From the NCBI GenBank assembly GCA_018712825.1, contig DVGG01000006.1:1-55442 (forward strand): DNA of 55,442 nt. The letters are read 5' to 3'. The notes beneath the pieces are model-generated. The model saw only the letters and a list, made by a program, of their open reading frames with translations, was not told the origin of the DNA and did not search any database. Positions within the stretch are counted from its first letter, which is position 1. Each line of letters begins with the position of its first letter. Made by a program: the position numbers and the translations under genes. Origin of the DNA: Candidatus Faecousia excrementipullorum (GTDB lineage Bacteria; Bacillota; Clostridia; Oscillospirales; Oscillospiraceae). Shown in pieces: positions 1 to 8,520 of the stretch.

Positions 1-200
1 TGATGAAGAACTGCAAGCTGCTCAATACCACCCTGGCGTTTGAATATTCCACGGTGGATGCGGAGATTGACAGCCACATTGAAAGCGTGATGAATCCCAC
101 CGGCGGCACCATCCGTGCCGAGTCCATTGGCAATCTGATTCTGGAGCGGGACAAGATTGACCCCCAAAAGACCACAATCGTCTGCAAAAAGGAACTGTAA
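1..200 (+). CDS. DUF3737 family protein, C-terminal fragment
   Basis: Only the last 66 or so codons lie in the window; the reading frame is open to the left edge, so the methionine at position 3 is probably internal. The visible part has the repetitive Cys/Asn-rich strand pattern and the closing N-P-T-G-G-T-I stretch seen at the end of DUF3737 proteins, which are predicted right-handed beta-helix proteins of unknown role. The assignment rests on remembered family pattern, not on a search. A 37-base gap separates it from the next gene, which has its own ribosome binding site, so the two could be cotranscribed. Confidence 0.55.
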   Translation, partial: MKNCKLLNTTLAFEYSTVDAEIDSHIESVMNPTGGTIRAESIGNLILERDKIDPQKTTIVCKKEL

Positions 201-237
201 ACGGTGATTTATATGAAATGCCTGAGGAGGGCTATGA

Positions 238-1422
238 ATGACATACAATTTTGACCAGATTATCGACAGAAGAAATACAAATTCTCTGAAATGGAATGTA
301 GGAGAAGGGGAGCTTCCCATGTGGGTGGCGGACATGGATTTTGAAACAGCACCGGCGGTAAAAGCCGCTATTCAGAAGCGGGCTGCCCATGGTGTCTTTG
401 GCTACACGGACTTGCCGGAAGAATGGTACGAAGCCTATATCCACTGGTGGGAAAAGCGGCACGGTTTATCCATCCAAAAGCAGTGGCTGGTATTTTGCAC
501 CGGCGTAGTGCCTGCCATTTCCAGCATAGTGCGGAAGCTGACCACACCGGCAGAAAAAGTCCTGATTCAGACGCCGGTATATAATATCTTCTTCAACTCC
601 ATTTTGAACAATGGCCGGCAGGTTCTGGAAAGCCCCCTTCTGTGGGATGGCCGGAAGTACAGCATGGACTTTACGGATCTGGAGCAAAAGCTCTCAGACC
701 CCCAGACTACCCTGATGATCCTGTGCAATCCCCATAACCCGGTGGGGAAGATCTGGGACAAGGAGACACTGGCCAGAATCGGAGCGCTGTGTGAGAAGCA
801 CCATGTAACGGTAATCTCCGATGAGATTCACTGCGACCTGACGGCGCCGGGGTGCCAGTATACCCCCTTTGCCGCCGCCTCTGATGTATGCCGGAGCATC
901 AGCATCACCTGCGTGGCCCCCACCAAAGCCTTCAATATTGCGGGCATACAGACAGCAGCCGTGGTGGTTCCCGATGAAACCCTGCGCCATAAAGTCTGGC
1001 GGGGCCTGAACACGGACGAGGTGGCAGAACCGAATGTATTTGCGGTGGAGGCTGCCATCGCTGCGTTCGAACACGGCGCAGACTGGCTGGATGCGCTGCG
1101 GGTTTATATCCAGGAGAATAAAAAGACCGCTGCGGATTTTATCGCCCGGAATATTCCGAAGGCTTCCCTGGTTTCCTCGGACGCTACCTATCTGCTCTGG
1201 TTGGATATTGGGAAAATAGCCGGTTCTGACGGCGGGGCCGCCAGGTTTATCCGGGAAAAAACGGGCTTGTACGTCTCCGGCGGCGGACAGTATGGAAAGG
1301 CGGGGGAGCACTTCCTCCGTATCAACGGGGCCTGCCCCAGAAAGGTTCTCCTGGAAGGCCTGGAAAGACTGGCAGAAGGGCTGGCAGCCTACGAAGCATA
1401 CCTGACCAATCTGCCTGGATAA
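238..1422 (+). CDS. patB: PatB/MalY family PLP-dependent C-S lyase (aminotransferase fold)
   Basis: This 394-residue protein is the normal length for the MalY/PatB branch of fold-type I PLP enzymes, which cleave cystathionine or cysteine conjugates to a thiol, pyruvate and ammonia in the cytoplasm. The N-terminus has the family's RRNTNSLKWN and PMWVADMDF motifs. Further on are CNPHNPVG, SDEIHCDL and the APTKAFNIAG motif, whose lysine (residue 230) should form the Schiff base with PLP. The ATG at 238 follows GAGGAGG at a good distance. A strong terminator lies downstream. Substrate (cystathionine versus another thiol conjugate) cannot be told from sequence. Confidence 0.88.
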   Translation: MTYNFDQIIDRRNTNSLKWNVGEGELPMWVADMDFETAPAVKAAIQKRAAHGVFGYTDLPEEWYEAYIHWWEKRHGLSIQKQWLVFCTGVVPAISSIVRKLTTPAEKVLIQTPVYNIFFNSILNNGRQVLESPLLWDGRKYSMDFTDLEQKLSDPQTTLMILCNPHNPVGKIWDKETLARIGALCEKHHVTVISDEIHCDLTAPGCQYTPFAAASDVCRSISITCVAPTKAFNIAGIQTAAVVVPDETLRHKVWRGLNTDEVAEPNVFAVEAAIAAFEHGADWLDALRVYIQENKKTAADFIARNIPKASLVSSDATYLLWLDIGKIAGSDGGAARFIREKTGLYVSGGGQYGKAGEHFLRINGACPRKVLLEGLERLAEGLAAYEAYLTNLPG

Positions 1423-1521
1423 AAGGTACTTTCTCCTGAGGATTCTGACTGCGGCCGGCCTGGCCGCAGGTTTCCGTGCCCCGCTTCCTGAAATCTGCCG
1501 GATATGGCTTTTGACATAAGG

Positions 1522-1577
1522 AATCCCCCATCTGTCACAGGGCAAAGCATAGCTGCCTGACAGATGGGGGATTTGCT
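1522..1577 (+). terminator. Rho-independent terminator after patB
   Basis: A 16-base perfect inverted repeat (AATCCCCCATCTGTCA at 1522-1537, its complement at 1558-1573) is followed by a T-rich stretch ending at 1580. It also separates patB from the convergent LacI gene. Confidence 0.85.
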
Positions 1578-1594
1578 TTTTCAGGGGTACGGCT

Positions 1595-2638
1595 TCACTG
1601 CTCCGATGCGGTGCGAAGGGTGGAGGCTCTGTACTGGGGGGTGGTGTGCACATAGATTCTCTGGAAGGGACGGTCGGGGTTCTCAATTCGATTGAGAAGG
1701 GTCTCGGCGGCCAGCTTCGCAATATCGGCGTTGGGAATCTGGGCGGTGGTCAGGGGCGGCTCCACAATGGCCGATTGCGGGGTGCCGTCGAAACCGGCAA
1801 TCATCACGTCCTGGGGAATGGCAATGCCGTGACGCTTCAGTGCAGTCATCATCTGCAGGGCGAGATAGTCGTTGGCGCAGATGAAGGCGTCCGGCAGGAT
1901 CGGCATCTTGCGGATTTTGGAAATCAACCACTGGTCGTCACTATAGGCGGAGCTGTCCGGCTCCAGAATACAGAAAGCTTTGTTCACAGGAAGGTTGTTG
2001 TCGGTCAGCGCTGAACAGAAGCCCAGCCAACGCTCCTGGAAGCTGTTGCAGTGGGTGGCGTCGCCCACAAATCCAAGCTGCCGTGCCCCTGCGGCGATGG
2101 TTTGGGCGGTAATTTCGTAGGTGCTGGACAGGTTTTCCATGGAAACCATATCACAGTGCAAAGAGGTAGTGTTGGCACCATAAAAAGCGTCCACAAACAG
2201 CACCGGAATCCCCAACCCGCAGAGCATTTCGTAGTAGGCCTTGTCAAACAGCTCGATGGCAAGAATTCCCGAGAGCTGCTTCAGGGCTATATGGCTGGGC
2301 AGCTTTTGTGCGGCCAGCTCCTCGGGGGTAATTTCACACATGGAAAGGGTGTAGCCCACACGGCTGAGCTGGTCGGCAAGGGCGGGGATGAAAAGGGTGC
2401 CGAAGTGGTAATCGGTAGGCATGTGCCGTGTGAGCAGGGCGATGTTCAGATTGGGGGCGGAGAGGGGAGTGTGCTGCTCCACCACCACATGATACCCCAG
2501 CTCCCGGGCCTTTTGCAGCACCATCTGGGTGGTGGAATCCGGTACTGTGCCCCGGTTGTTGAATATCTTTGAAACGGTATTGCGGGACAGGCCGCAGGCC
2601 TTTGCCACATCTGTCATAGTGACCCGTTTGATGTTCAT
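1595..2638 (-). CDS. LacI family transcriptional regulator of the fructan operon
   Basis: The 347-residue protein has a LacI-type helix-turn-helix at residues 6-26 (VTMTDVAKACGLSRNTVSKI), the hinge region to about residue 60, then a periplasmic-binding-protein-like effector domain. It is full length for the family. It is transcribed away from the ABC/GH32 operon starting at 3003, so it very likely controls that operon and itself, sensing a sugar such as fructose, sucrose or a fructan oligomer; the effector is inference. Two TTTGCGCAA palindromes with a central CG, as LacI-family operators have, lie in the shared upstream region. The ribosome binding site is weak. Confidence 0.9.
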   Translation of the reverse strand: MNIKRVTMTDVAKACGLSRNTVSKIFNNRGTVPDSTTQMVLQKARELGYHVVVEQHTPLSAPNLNIALLTRHMPTDYHFGTLFIPALADQLSRVGYTLSMCEITPEELAAQKLPSHIALKQLSGILAIELFDKAYYEMLCGLGIPVLFVDAFYGANTTSLHCDMVSMENLSSTYEITAQTIAAGARQLGFVGDATHCNSFQERWLGFCSALTDNNLPVNKAFCILEPDSSAYSDDQWLISKIRKMPILPDAFICANDYLALQMMTALKRHGIAIPQDVMIAGFDGTPQSAIVEPPLTTAQIPNADIAKLAAETLLNRIENPDRPFQRIYVHTTPQYRASTLRTASEQ

Positions 2639-2763
2639 ATGCTTGGCCTCGCTTTCTCTTCAAAGTGAGTTTACTGTTTACCTACTATATCACATCGTTT
2701 TGTCAAAATCAAGGTGTGCATTTTGTAAACTTAAGAAAAATGGCACTGGAATATTGCATAATT

Positions 2764-2773
2764 TTTGCGCAAA
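2764..2773. promoter_or_regulatory. Putative LacI-type operator, copy 1
   Basis: Perfect palindrome TTTGCGCAAA with a central CG. It lies upstream of the consensus promoter, between it and the regulator gene. Its twin is at 2891-2899, 127 bases away centre to centre. Operator function is inferred from position and symmetry. Confidence 0.5.
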
Positions 2774-2819
2774 TATTTTGTATAATACCACTATTTATTA
2801 TAACATAGGAATTTTCTGA

Positions 2820-2848
2820 TTGACATTATGTAAAAATATGAATACAAT
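2820..2848 (+). promoter_or_regulatory. Sigma-A promoter of the fructan operon
   Basis: TTGACA at 2820-2825, exactly 17 bases, then TACAAT at 2843-2848. This is the best plus-strand promoter before the permease gene at 3003. Confidence 0.8.
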
Positions 2849-2890
2849 ATGTGCAGAAGAAGGGCGCATAATGCGAAAAATGATTTACAT

Positions 2891-2899
2891 TTTGCGCAA
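2891..2899. promoter_or_regulatory. Putative LacI-type operator, copy 2
   Basis: TTTGCGCAA, downstream of the promoter in the untranslated leader. Together with copy 1 it brackets the promoter, an arrangement suited to repression by looping. This is inference. Confidence 0.5.
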
Positions 2900-3002
2900 T
2901 CCAGGGAATGGGTGTATCGAGCGGCTGCCCCGAATGGCGGACAGAGAGCGGTCAGAAGAGCGCGCCGATATAGACGGCCCGAGATAAGAAAGGAGATCCA
3001 AT

Positions 3003-3974
3003 ATGCGAAAAGCAAAGACAACCCCCGCCTCTGCCCCAGTGACATTGGCACGGCCCGGTTTTGGCGGAAAGCGGGGAAGGCGGCTGCTGGAAAGTGCACC
3101 ATGGCTGATTATGCTGATTCCTGCGGTTCTTGTGGTGTTCCTGTTCAACTACCTGCCGATTTACGGTGTGCTGATTGCGTTTCAGGACTTTATGCCCGGA
3201 GACCCGATTCTTTCACCGCTGACCCGATGGGTGAGTTTCGATAACTTTATCCGGTTCTTCAACGATGTGCAGTTCTGGCCCCTGATGAAGAATACCTTCC
3301 TGCTGTGTATTATCGGCTTCGTCATCGGCTTCCCGCTGCCCATCATCGTAGCCCTGTCCATCAATGCCCTCAAGGGTAAGCGGATGGCCAAGTATCTGCA
3401 GACCATTTTTACCGCCCCGCACTTCATCTCTCTGGTTGTGCTGGTAGGTATGCTGACCCTGTTCTTTGGACGTTACGGCCTGGTGAACAACATTGTTGCC
3501 GCCCTGGGTGGGGAACGGGTGTCCTATTTCCTCCAAAGCTCGGCTTTCCGGCCGCTTTACATATTGTCCAGCAACTGGCAGGACTTTGGCTGGAGCGCCA
3601 TCATCTATATTGCCGCCTTGTCCAATGTAGACCCGGGACAGCATGAGGCAGCCATCCTGGATGGTGCTACCAGATTCCAGCGGGTGATTCATGTGGACCT
3701 GCCTGCCATCATGCCGATGATCAGCGTAATGCTCATTATGTCCATCGGCGGACTGATGGGCGTGGGCTATGAGAAAGCATTGCTGATGCAGACTGACGGC
3801 AACCTGGGCGTCAGCGAGCTGATTGCCACCTATGTGTATAAGCAGGGTCTTACCGGCGTGCCCAACCAGGCTTATGCAACGGCCATCGGACTGTTCAACT
3901 CGGTGATCAATGTGGTGCTCCTGATTATCGCCAACACCACATCCAAGAAGTTCTCCGAGAATTCCCTGTTCTAA
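3003..3974 (+). CDS. ABC sugar transporter permease, LplB-type
   Basis: A 323-residue integral membrane protein with about six transmembrane segments beginning near residue 34, after a basic cytoplasmic N-terminus. The EAA loop that contacts the ATPase is visible as EAAILDGATRFQRVIHVDLP. The sequence style (NYLPIYGVLIAFQDF, WVSFDNFIRFF) matches the LplB/YtcP group of carbohydrate permeases, which pair with large lipoprotein binding proteins and usually borrow a shared MsmX-like ATPase. No ATPase gene is present here, which fits. It is the first gene of the fructan operon; AAGGAGATC precedes the ATG. Confidence 0.9.
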   Translation: MRKAKTTPASAPVTLARPGFGGKRGRRLLESAPWLIMLIPAVLVVFLFNYLPIYGVLIAFQDFMPGDPILSPLTRWVSFDNFIRFFNDVQFWPLMKNTFLLCIIGFVIGFPLPIIVALSINALKGKRMAKYLQTIFTAPHFISLVVLVGMLTLFFGRYGLVNNIVAALGGERVSYFLQSSAFRPLYILSSNWQDFGWSAIIYIAALSNVDPGQHEAAILDGATRFQRVIHVDLPAIMPMISVMLIMSIGGLMGVGYEKALLMQTDGNLGVSELIATYVYKQGLTGVPNQAYATAIGLFNSVINVVLLIIANTTSKKFSENSLF

Positions 3975-3985
3975 AGGAGGTCTGG

Positions 3986-4900
3986 ATGATGTCATCGAAT
4001 ACCAAGTCCCTGCACGCCATGCGTGTCAGAAGCAGCAGGACAGACCGGTTGTTTTACGCCATCAACTGTGTCTTCCTGGGACTGCTGGCTCTGATTATTC
4101 TGTATCCCCTTTACTTTATCATCATTGCCGCCATCTCCGACCCGGATGCGGTGCTGGCCGGTGAGGTGGTGCTCTATCCCGTGAAGGTGACGCTTTCCGG
4201 ATTCCAGAAGATTCTGGAGCGCACGGATGTGTGGAGAGGCTACCTCAACACCATTATCTACACGGTTCTCACCGTGGTCATCTCCCTGGTGGTGACGATT
4301 CCGGCAGGCTGGGCCCTGAGCCGGAAGACGCTGTTGGGGAAGAAGCTGTTTATGATTTATTTCATCATCCCCATGTTTTTCGGCGGCGGCCTGATTCCCT
4401 TCTACAATGTCATGAGCAGCCTGGGCCTGGTGAATACCATCTGGGCGGTGATTTTGCCGTCGGTGCTGTCCGTGTGGAACCTGTTTATGACCCGCACATT
4501 CTTTGAATCCAGTATTCCCGACGGCCTGGTGGAGGCGGCCAGAATTGACGGTGCCGGAGAGTTCCGCACCTTCTTCAGCCTGGTGCTTCCCCTGTCCAAG
4601 GCGATTATTGCGGTTATGGCACTTTACTATGCAGTGGGGCAGTGGAACAGCTACTTCAATGCCATGATTTTCCTGCAGGACGAAAATCTCTATCCTCTGC
4701 AGCTGGTGCTGAAGGAAATCCTCATTGCCTCGGAGAGCACCATGGGCGGCAGCGGCGAGACCATTCTGGAGCAGTACCGTCTGGCCAACCAGATCAAGTA
4801 TGTATCCGTGATTGTCTCCAGCGCACCTGTGATTCTGCTCTATCCGTTTGTTCAGAAATATTTTGCCCACGGCGTCATGATCGGCTCTCTGAAGGGCTGA
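3986..4900 (+). CDS. ABC sugar transporter permease, YtcP/UgpE-type
   Basis: The second permease, 304 residues, would form a heterodimer with the product of the preceding gene. About six transmembrane segments are visible, starting at residue 27, and the EAA loop reads VEAARIDGAGEFRTFFSLVLPLSK. The C-terminus QKYFAHGVMIGSLKG is typical of this family. The gene follows the first permease by 11 bases with AAGGAGG before its start. An ATG directly follows at 3989 in the same frame, so the start could be one codon later. Confidence 0.9.
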   Translation: MMSSNTKSLHAMRVRSSRTDRLFYAINCVFLGLLALIILYPLYFIIIAAISDPDAVLAGEVVLYPVKVTLSGFQKILERTDVWRGYLNTIIYTVLTVVISLVVTIPAGWALSRKTLLGKKLFMIYFIIPMFFGGGLIPFYNVMSSLGLVNTIWAVILPSVLSVWNLFMTRTFFESSIPDGLVEAARIDGAGEFRTFFSLVLPLSKAIIAVMALYYAVGQWNSYFNAMIFLQDENLYPLQLVLKEILIASESTMGGSGETILEQYRLANQIKYVSVIVSSAPVILLYPFVQKYFAHGVMIGSLKG

Positions 4901-4930
4901 CGGTGGGACAATTTGTATGGAGGTAAAACT

Positions 4931-6613
4931 ATGAAACGACTTGTATCCCTGTTACTCCTGGCGGCTATGATGCTGAGCCTGGCAGCCTGCAGCGGCGGAA
5001 ACGACAAAAAGCAGACTGACTCTGATGTGGACACCCTGGTGTCCGATTACGGCTTCCAATGGACGGACCCGGAATCCCCCATCCTCAACGAGGAAGGGTC
5101 CCAGGCAATCTCCTTCAATATCTACTCTTCCAAGAATGCCTCTGCTCTGGACTATAATGACATGAAAATCATGCAGGATCTGTATGAGAGCACCAATGTT
5201 TATGTAAACTGGGAAAATGTGTCTGAGTCCGTTTATGCCCAGCAGAAGAACCTGATTTTCGGAAACTCCTCTGACCGGCCGGATGCCATCTATCATGCAG
5301 GCATGAGCGCCGGCGAGATCATCAAATACGCCCAGCGGAATGTGCTGCTGCCCATCAGCGACTACCTGGAGTATATGCCCAACTTCTCCAAGATTCTGGA
5401 GGAGCGGCCTGATATCAAGAGCCTGCTGACCAGCGAAGACGGAAAGATCTACTCTTTGCCCCGGGTGGAGGAGATGGGCCTGCTCCAGAACCCCAACCTC
5501 CTGTTCCTGAACAAGAATTGGGCCCAGGCAGCCATTGAGGCCGGTGCAGTCAGCGGCATTACCGCAGAGGACCTGAAGGACGGTCTGACCCTCACTGCCG
5601 ACCAGATGGCGGCTATGCTCACCTACTTCCGGGACAACGACATGAACGGCAACGGCTCTGCGGATGACGAGCGCCCCCTGAGCTTCGTGTATAACAACTG
5701 GCAGGGCAACCAGTGCGACCTGTACGGTATGTTCGGCCTGAACGACAACCTGGAGCACCGTGTGGTGGTGGATGGCAAGATTACCTACACCGTCCAGGAC
5801 GAGCGCTTCAAGGAAGCTACCAACTTCATCGCCAACTGGGTAAGCCAGGGCCTGATTGACCCGGTTTCCTTCGAACAGTCCCAGGATAACTTCCTGGCAA
5901 ACGGCAAGGGCATGGAGACCTACGGCGCTTTCTACTGGTGGGAGAGCGAGACCGTGGTTTCCAACCCGGAGAACTACATTGTCTGTGCACCTCTGGTAGG
6001 ACCTGACGGCGACCAGACCATCTGCGTGTCCAACAACCCGGAAATCGGCACCGGCGAAGTGATCATCTTCAACGGCGTACCCAATGTGGAAGTGCTGCTT
6101 GCCTACTTTGACCGGTTCTATGACCCCATCATCTCTGCACAGATCAACTACGGCCCCATTGGCATCGTCTACGAGGAGGAACTGGACGAGAACGGCATGC
6201 TGGTGCAGAAGGAGCTGACCGGCGATATGACCGCCGACGAGCTGCGGCTTCAGAATGCGCCCCTTGGCATTATCTACCTGTCTGACTACGCCTGGGAGAA
6301 TGTGGTGCACATGGAGCCCCGTGCCCAGCTCCGGCTGGAGCGGCTGGACGCCTACGCAACCCCCTATGTTCCCGAGGGCGTGAAGCCTACCCCCAACCTG
6401 CAGTTCACCCTGGAGGAACTGAACACCCTCAGCAGCTATGAGTCCAACCTGAACGACTACATCCGCACCAATCTGATCCAGTGGCTGATGAACGGCGGCG
6501 TGTCCGACAGCCAGTGGGAGACCTTCCAGAATGACCTGAACGGCCGCACCAACCTGCCTGCCATCCAGGCGGTGTACCAGGCAGCTTACGACCGTTACCT
6601 GGGCAATTCCTGA
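4931..6613 (+). CDS. Extracellular solute-binding lipoprotein (fructan/sugar ABC importer)
   Basis: The 560-residue product begins with a lipoprotein signal (MKRLVSLLLLAAMMLSLAAC), lipidated cysteine at about residue 20, then a large binding-protein body as found with LplB/YtcP permeases. I chose the ATG at 4931 because GGAGG (4919-4923) sits seven bases before it; a TTG at 4913 would put the signal peptide seven codons inside. It would capture the oligosaccharide outside the membrane and deliver it to the two permeases. Neighbouring GH32 genes suggest fructans or sucrose; the ligand is inference. An Asp/Asn-rich DNDMNGNGSADDE segment near residue 240 looks like a calcium-binding loop. Confidence 0.88.
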   Translation: MKRLVSLLLLAAMMLSLAACSGGNDKKQTDSDVDTLVSDYGFQWTDPESPILNEEGSQAISFNIYSSKNASALDYNDMKIMQDLYESTNVYVNWENVSESVYAQQKNLIFGNSSDRPDAIYHAGMSAGEIIKYAQRNVLLPISDYLEYMPNFSKILEERPDIKSLLTSEDGKIYSLPRVEEMGLLQNPNLLFLNKNWAQAAIEAGAVSGITAEDLKDGLTLTADQMAAMLTYFRDNDMNGNGSADDERPLSFVYNNWQGNQCDLYGMFGLNDNLEHRVVVDGKITYTVQDERFKEATNFIANWVSQGLIDPVSFEQSQDNFLANGKGMETYGAFYWWESETVVSNPENYIVCAPLVGPDGDQTICVSNNPEIGTGEVIIFNGVPNVEVLLAYFDRFYDPIISAQINYGPIGIVYEEELDENGMLVQKELTGDMTADELRLQNAPLGIIYLSDYAWENVVHMEPRAQLRLERLDAYATPYVPEGVKPTPNLQFTLEELNTLSSYESNLNDYIRTNLIQWLMNGGVSDSQWETFQNDLNGRTNLPAIQAVYQAAYDRYLGNS

Positions 6614-6632
6614 GCATAAGGGGGTAACTGCT

Positions 6633-8453
6633 GTGAAAGCTATCAAAAAAGTGTGGGCGCTGCTGCTGTGCCTGGCCATGGTGGTGTCTATGGCAGCCTG
6701 TGCCAACAGCGGCGAGAACACCGCCGCCCCGGAAATCAGCGGCGTTGCCGACCAGAGCGTGCCGGCGGGCACGGAGTTTGACGCCATGGCTGGCGTTACC
6801 GCCACGGACGCAGAGGATGGAGACCTTACCGGTCAGATTGTGGTCACCTCCCTGCCGGAGCTGACCTTCACCAACGGCAAGGCTGTTCCCGAAGCTCCCG
6901 GCTCCTATGAGCTTACTTACACCGTTACCGATAAGGGCGGGCTGGAGACCAAGGCCTACGCCACCCTTACCGTCACCCGGCAGACCGGGGAGGCCACCGT
7001 GCTTCAGCAGATGGACTTCTCTGCCGGCGACACCCTGGACAGCCACGGCTGGACGGCCCGCATCGCTGAGGGCGTGGAAGCCGTGGGTGAACAGAAGCAG
7101 GGCGCCTTCGTATTTACCATTACCGACCCCGGCCAGGGGGATGGGGACATCCAGCTGGCAAAGGCCGGTGTGCCCCTGAAGGCGGCGGACTACCGGGTAA
7201 AGGTTTGGGCAAAAGCGGATAAGCCTACCTACGCCCACCTGCTGGCCCGCGACGAAAATGCAGAAGACTGGCAGACCTTCGGCGGCGCCTACAACCTGCC
7301 TGTTGGCACCCAGATTGCACCGCTGGAGTTGACCTTCACCTCCACCGGAGAGGGCAGCGCAGAACTGCTTTTGAACCTGGGTAAGATTACCCCCAATCCC
7401 GAGAACCCCGACGACACCAGTGCATCTGACGTGGTTGTCACCATCGATAAGATTGAGATTTATGAAATCTCCGGCACCCAGACCCAAACTCCGGTTTACA
7501 CTGCCGACTTTGCCCAGGGGGATGCCGCAGCCCTGACCGCCGGGGACGGCGCTTCCGGTACGGCAACTGTGGCTGACGGCGCCGCAGTATTCCAGATTGA
7601 TACCTATCCTGCCGAGGGCGGCGTCTGGAGCATCAAGGCGGATCTGGCTCTGCCCGGTGTGACCGTGGAAGCCGGCGAGAAATACTACTACACCATGACC
7701 ATCACTGCCGCCCAGGACCAGAGCGGTGAGTGCCTGGTGGAGAGTGCAGCCCAGGCAGATGGGGCCAGAGCCAATTTCAACAGTCTGTCTCTGAAGGCCG
7801 GAGAGGAGACGGTGATTACCAACGTCTTTACCGCGGAGAATGGAGTCAGCAATCCCATGATTCGGATGCAGCTGGGCACCTCCTCCGGCGCTGCTGCCAA
7901 TACCCTGACCGTAACCAAGCTGGAGTTCGGCAAGGTGGAGGGAGACCTGGAGACGGTCAAGACCATTGACGCTTTCGGCGCCAGCATTGCCGCCAACACC
8001 AACCCCGACATTCTCTTTACTACCTATAACGGTACCGACGAGGACAATGAACTGGGCGTTGGCACCATCTGGACGGAAAACGGCAGCCTCTTCTATCGGA
8101 TTGACCAGGGCGGCAATGTGGATTGGCACAACAAGCTGATTTTCGGCCACGGCCAGAAGCCGCTGACCCTGCCTGCGGACAGCTACTTCACCATTGAAAT
8201 CACTGCCAAGGCCTCTCAGCCTGTGTCCTGCGGCTTCTTCCTGAATCCCATGGGGAGCTGGGACCCCCGGATTACAGAAACCATTGATTTCACAACCCAG
8301 GAACAGACATTCACCTTCAAAACCACCGAAACCCTGATTATGGATATGGATTTTGAAATGCTGTTCCAGTTCGGTTCCGCCGAAACGGCAGCGCTGGATA
8401 ACGTGACCATTGAGATTTCCAACATCACCATTTATCAGGAGAGCGTGGTGTAA
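6633..8453 (+). CDS. Lipoprotein with DUF5011/Ig-like and CBM-like beta-sandwich domains
   Basis: The 606-residue protein starts at GTG (6633) after AAGGGGG and has a lipoprotein signal ending at MAACANSG. Residues 30-115 show an Ig-like DUF5011 pattern (AGVTATDAEDGDLTGQIVV). The rest reads as about three beta-sandwich modules (roughly 125-285, 290-430, 440-606), each with a strand pattern like carbohydrate-binding family 4/9 modules and each ending in an I-E-I-Y or similar strand. No catalytic domain is evident. In a fructan operon it is most simply a cell-surface glycan-binding protein that concentrates substrate for the neighbouring GH32-like lipoprotein; that role is inference. Confidence 0.65.
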   Translation: MKAIKKVWALLLCLAMVVSMAACANSGENTAAPEISGVADQSVPAGTEFDAMAGVTATDAEDGDLTGQIVVTSLPELTFTNGKAVPEAPGSYELTYTVTDKGGLETKAYATLTVTRQTGEATVLQQMDFSAGDTLDSHGWTARIAEGVEAVGEQKQGAFVFTITDPGQGDGDIQLAKAGVPLKAADYRVKVWAKADKPTYAHLLARDENAEDWQTFGGAYNLPVGTQIAPLELTFTSTGEGSAELLLNLGKITPNPENPDDTSASDVVVTIDKIEIYEISGTQTQTPVYTADFAQGDAAALTAGDGASGTATVADGAAVFQIDTYPAEGGVWSIKADLALPGVTVEAGEKYYYTMTITAAQDQSGECLVESAAQADGARANFNSLSLKAGEETVITNVFTAENGVSNPMIRMQLGTSSGAAANTLTVTKLEFGKVEGDLETVKTIDAFGASIAANTNPDILFTTYNGTDEDNELGVGTIWTENGSLFYRIDQGGNVDWHNKLIFGHGQKPLTLPADSYFTIEITAKASQPVSCGFFLNPMGSWDPRITETIDFTTQEQTFTFKTTETLIMDMDFEMLFQFGSAETAALDNVTIEISNITIYQESVV

Positions 8454-8520
8454 CCGAAAAAATCAGGGGAGAGGCGGGCACTATGCCTGCCTCTCTCCTG
8501 GGCATAATGGGAGGAACCGT

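Larger units (their letters stand above)
2639..3002. promoter_or_regulatory. Divergent control region between LacI gene and fructan operon
   Basis: This 364-base AT-rich stretch has no gene. It holds a consensus plus-strand promoter (2820-2848), two TTTGCGCAA palindromes, a further short palindrome CGCATAATGCG at 2865-2875, a possible second -10 (TATAAT at 2781-2786) and a minus-strand TTGACA at 2701-2706 that could serve the regulator gene. The operon leader is therefore about 150 bases long. Confidence 0.65.

Noticed and set aside
4952..8150. Minus-strand open frames of 617 and 573 codons opposite the binding lipoproteins
   Set aside because: They overlap each other and two convincing lipoprotein genes, and show no domain or ribosome binding site.
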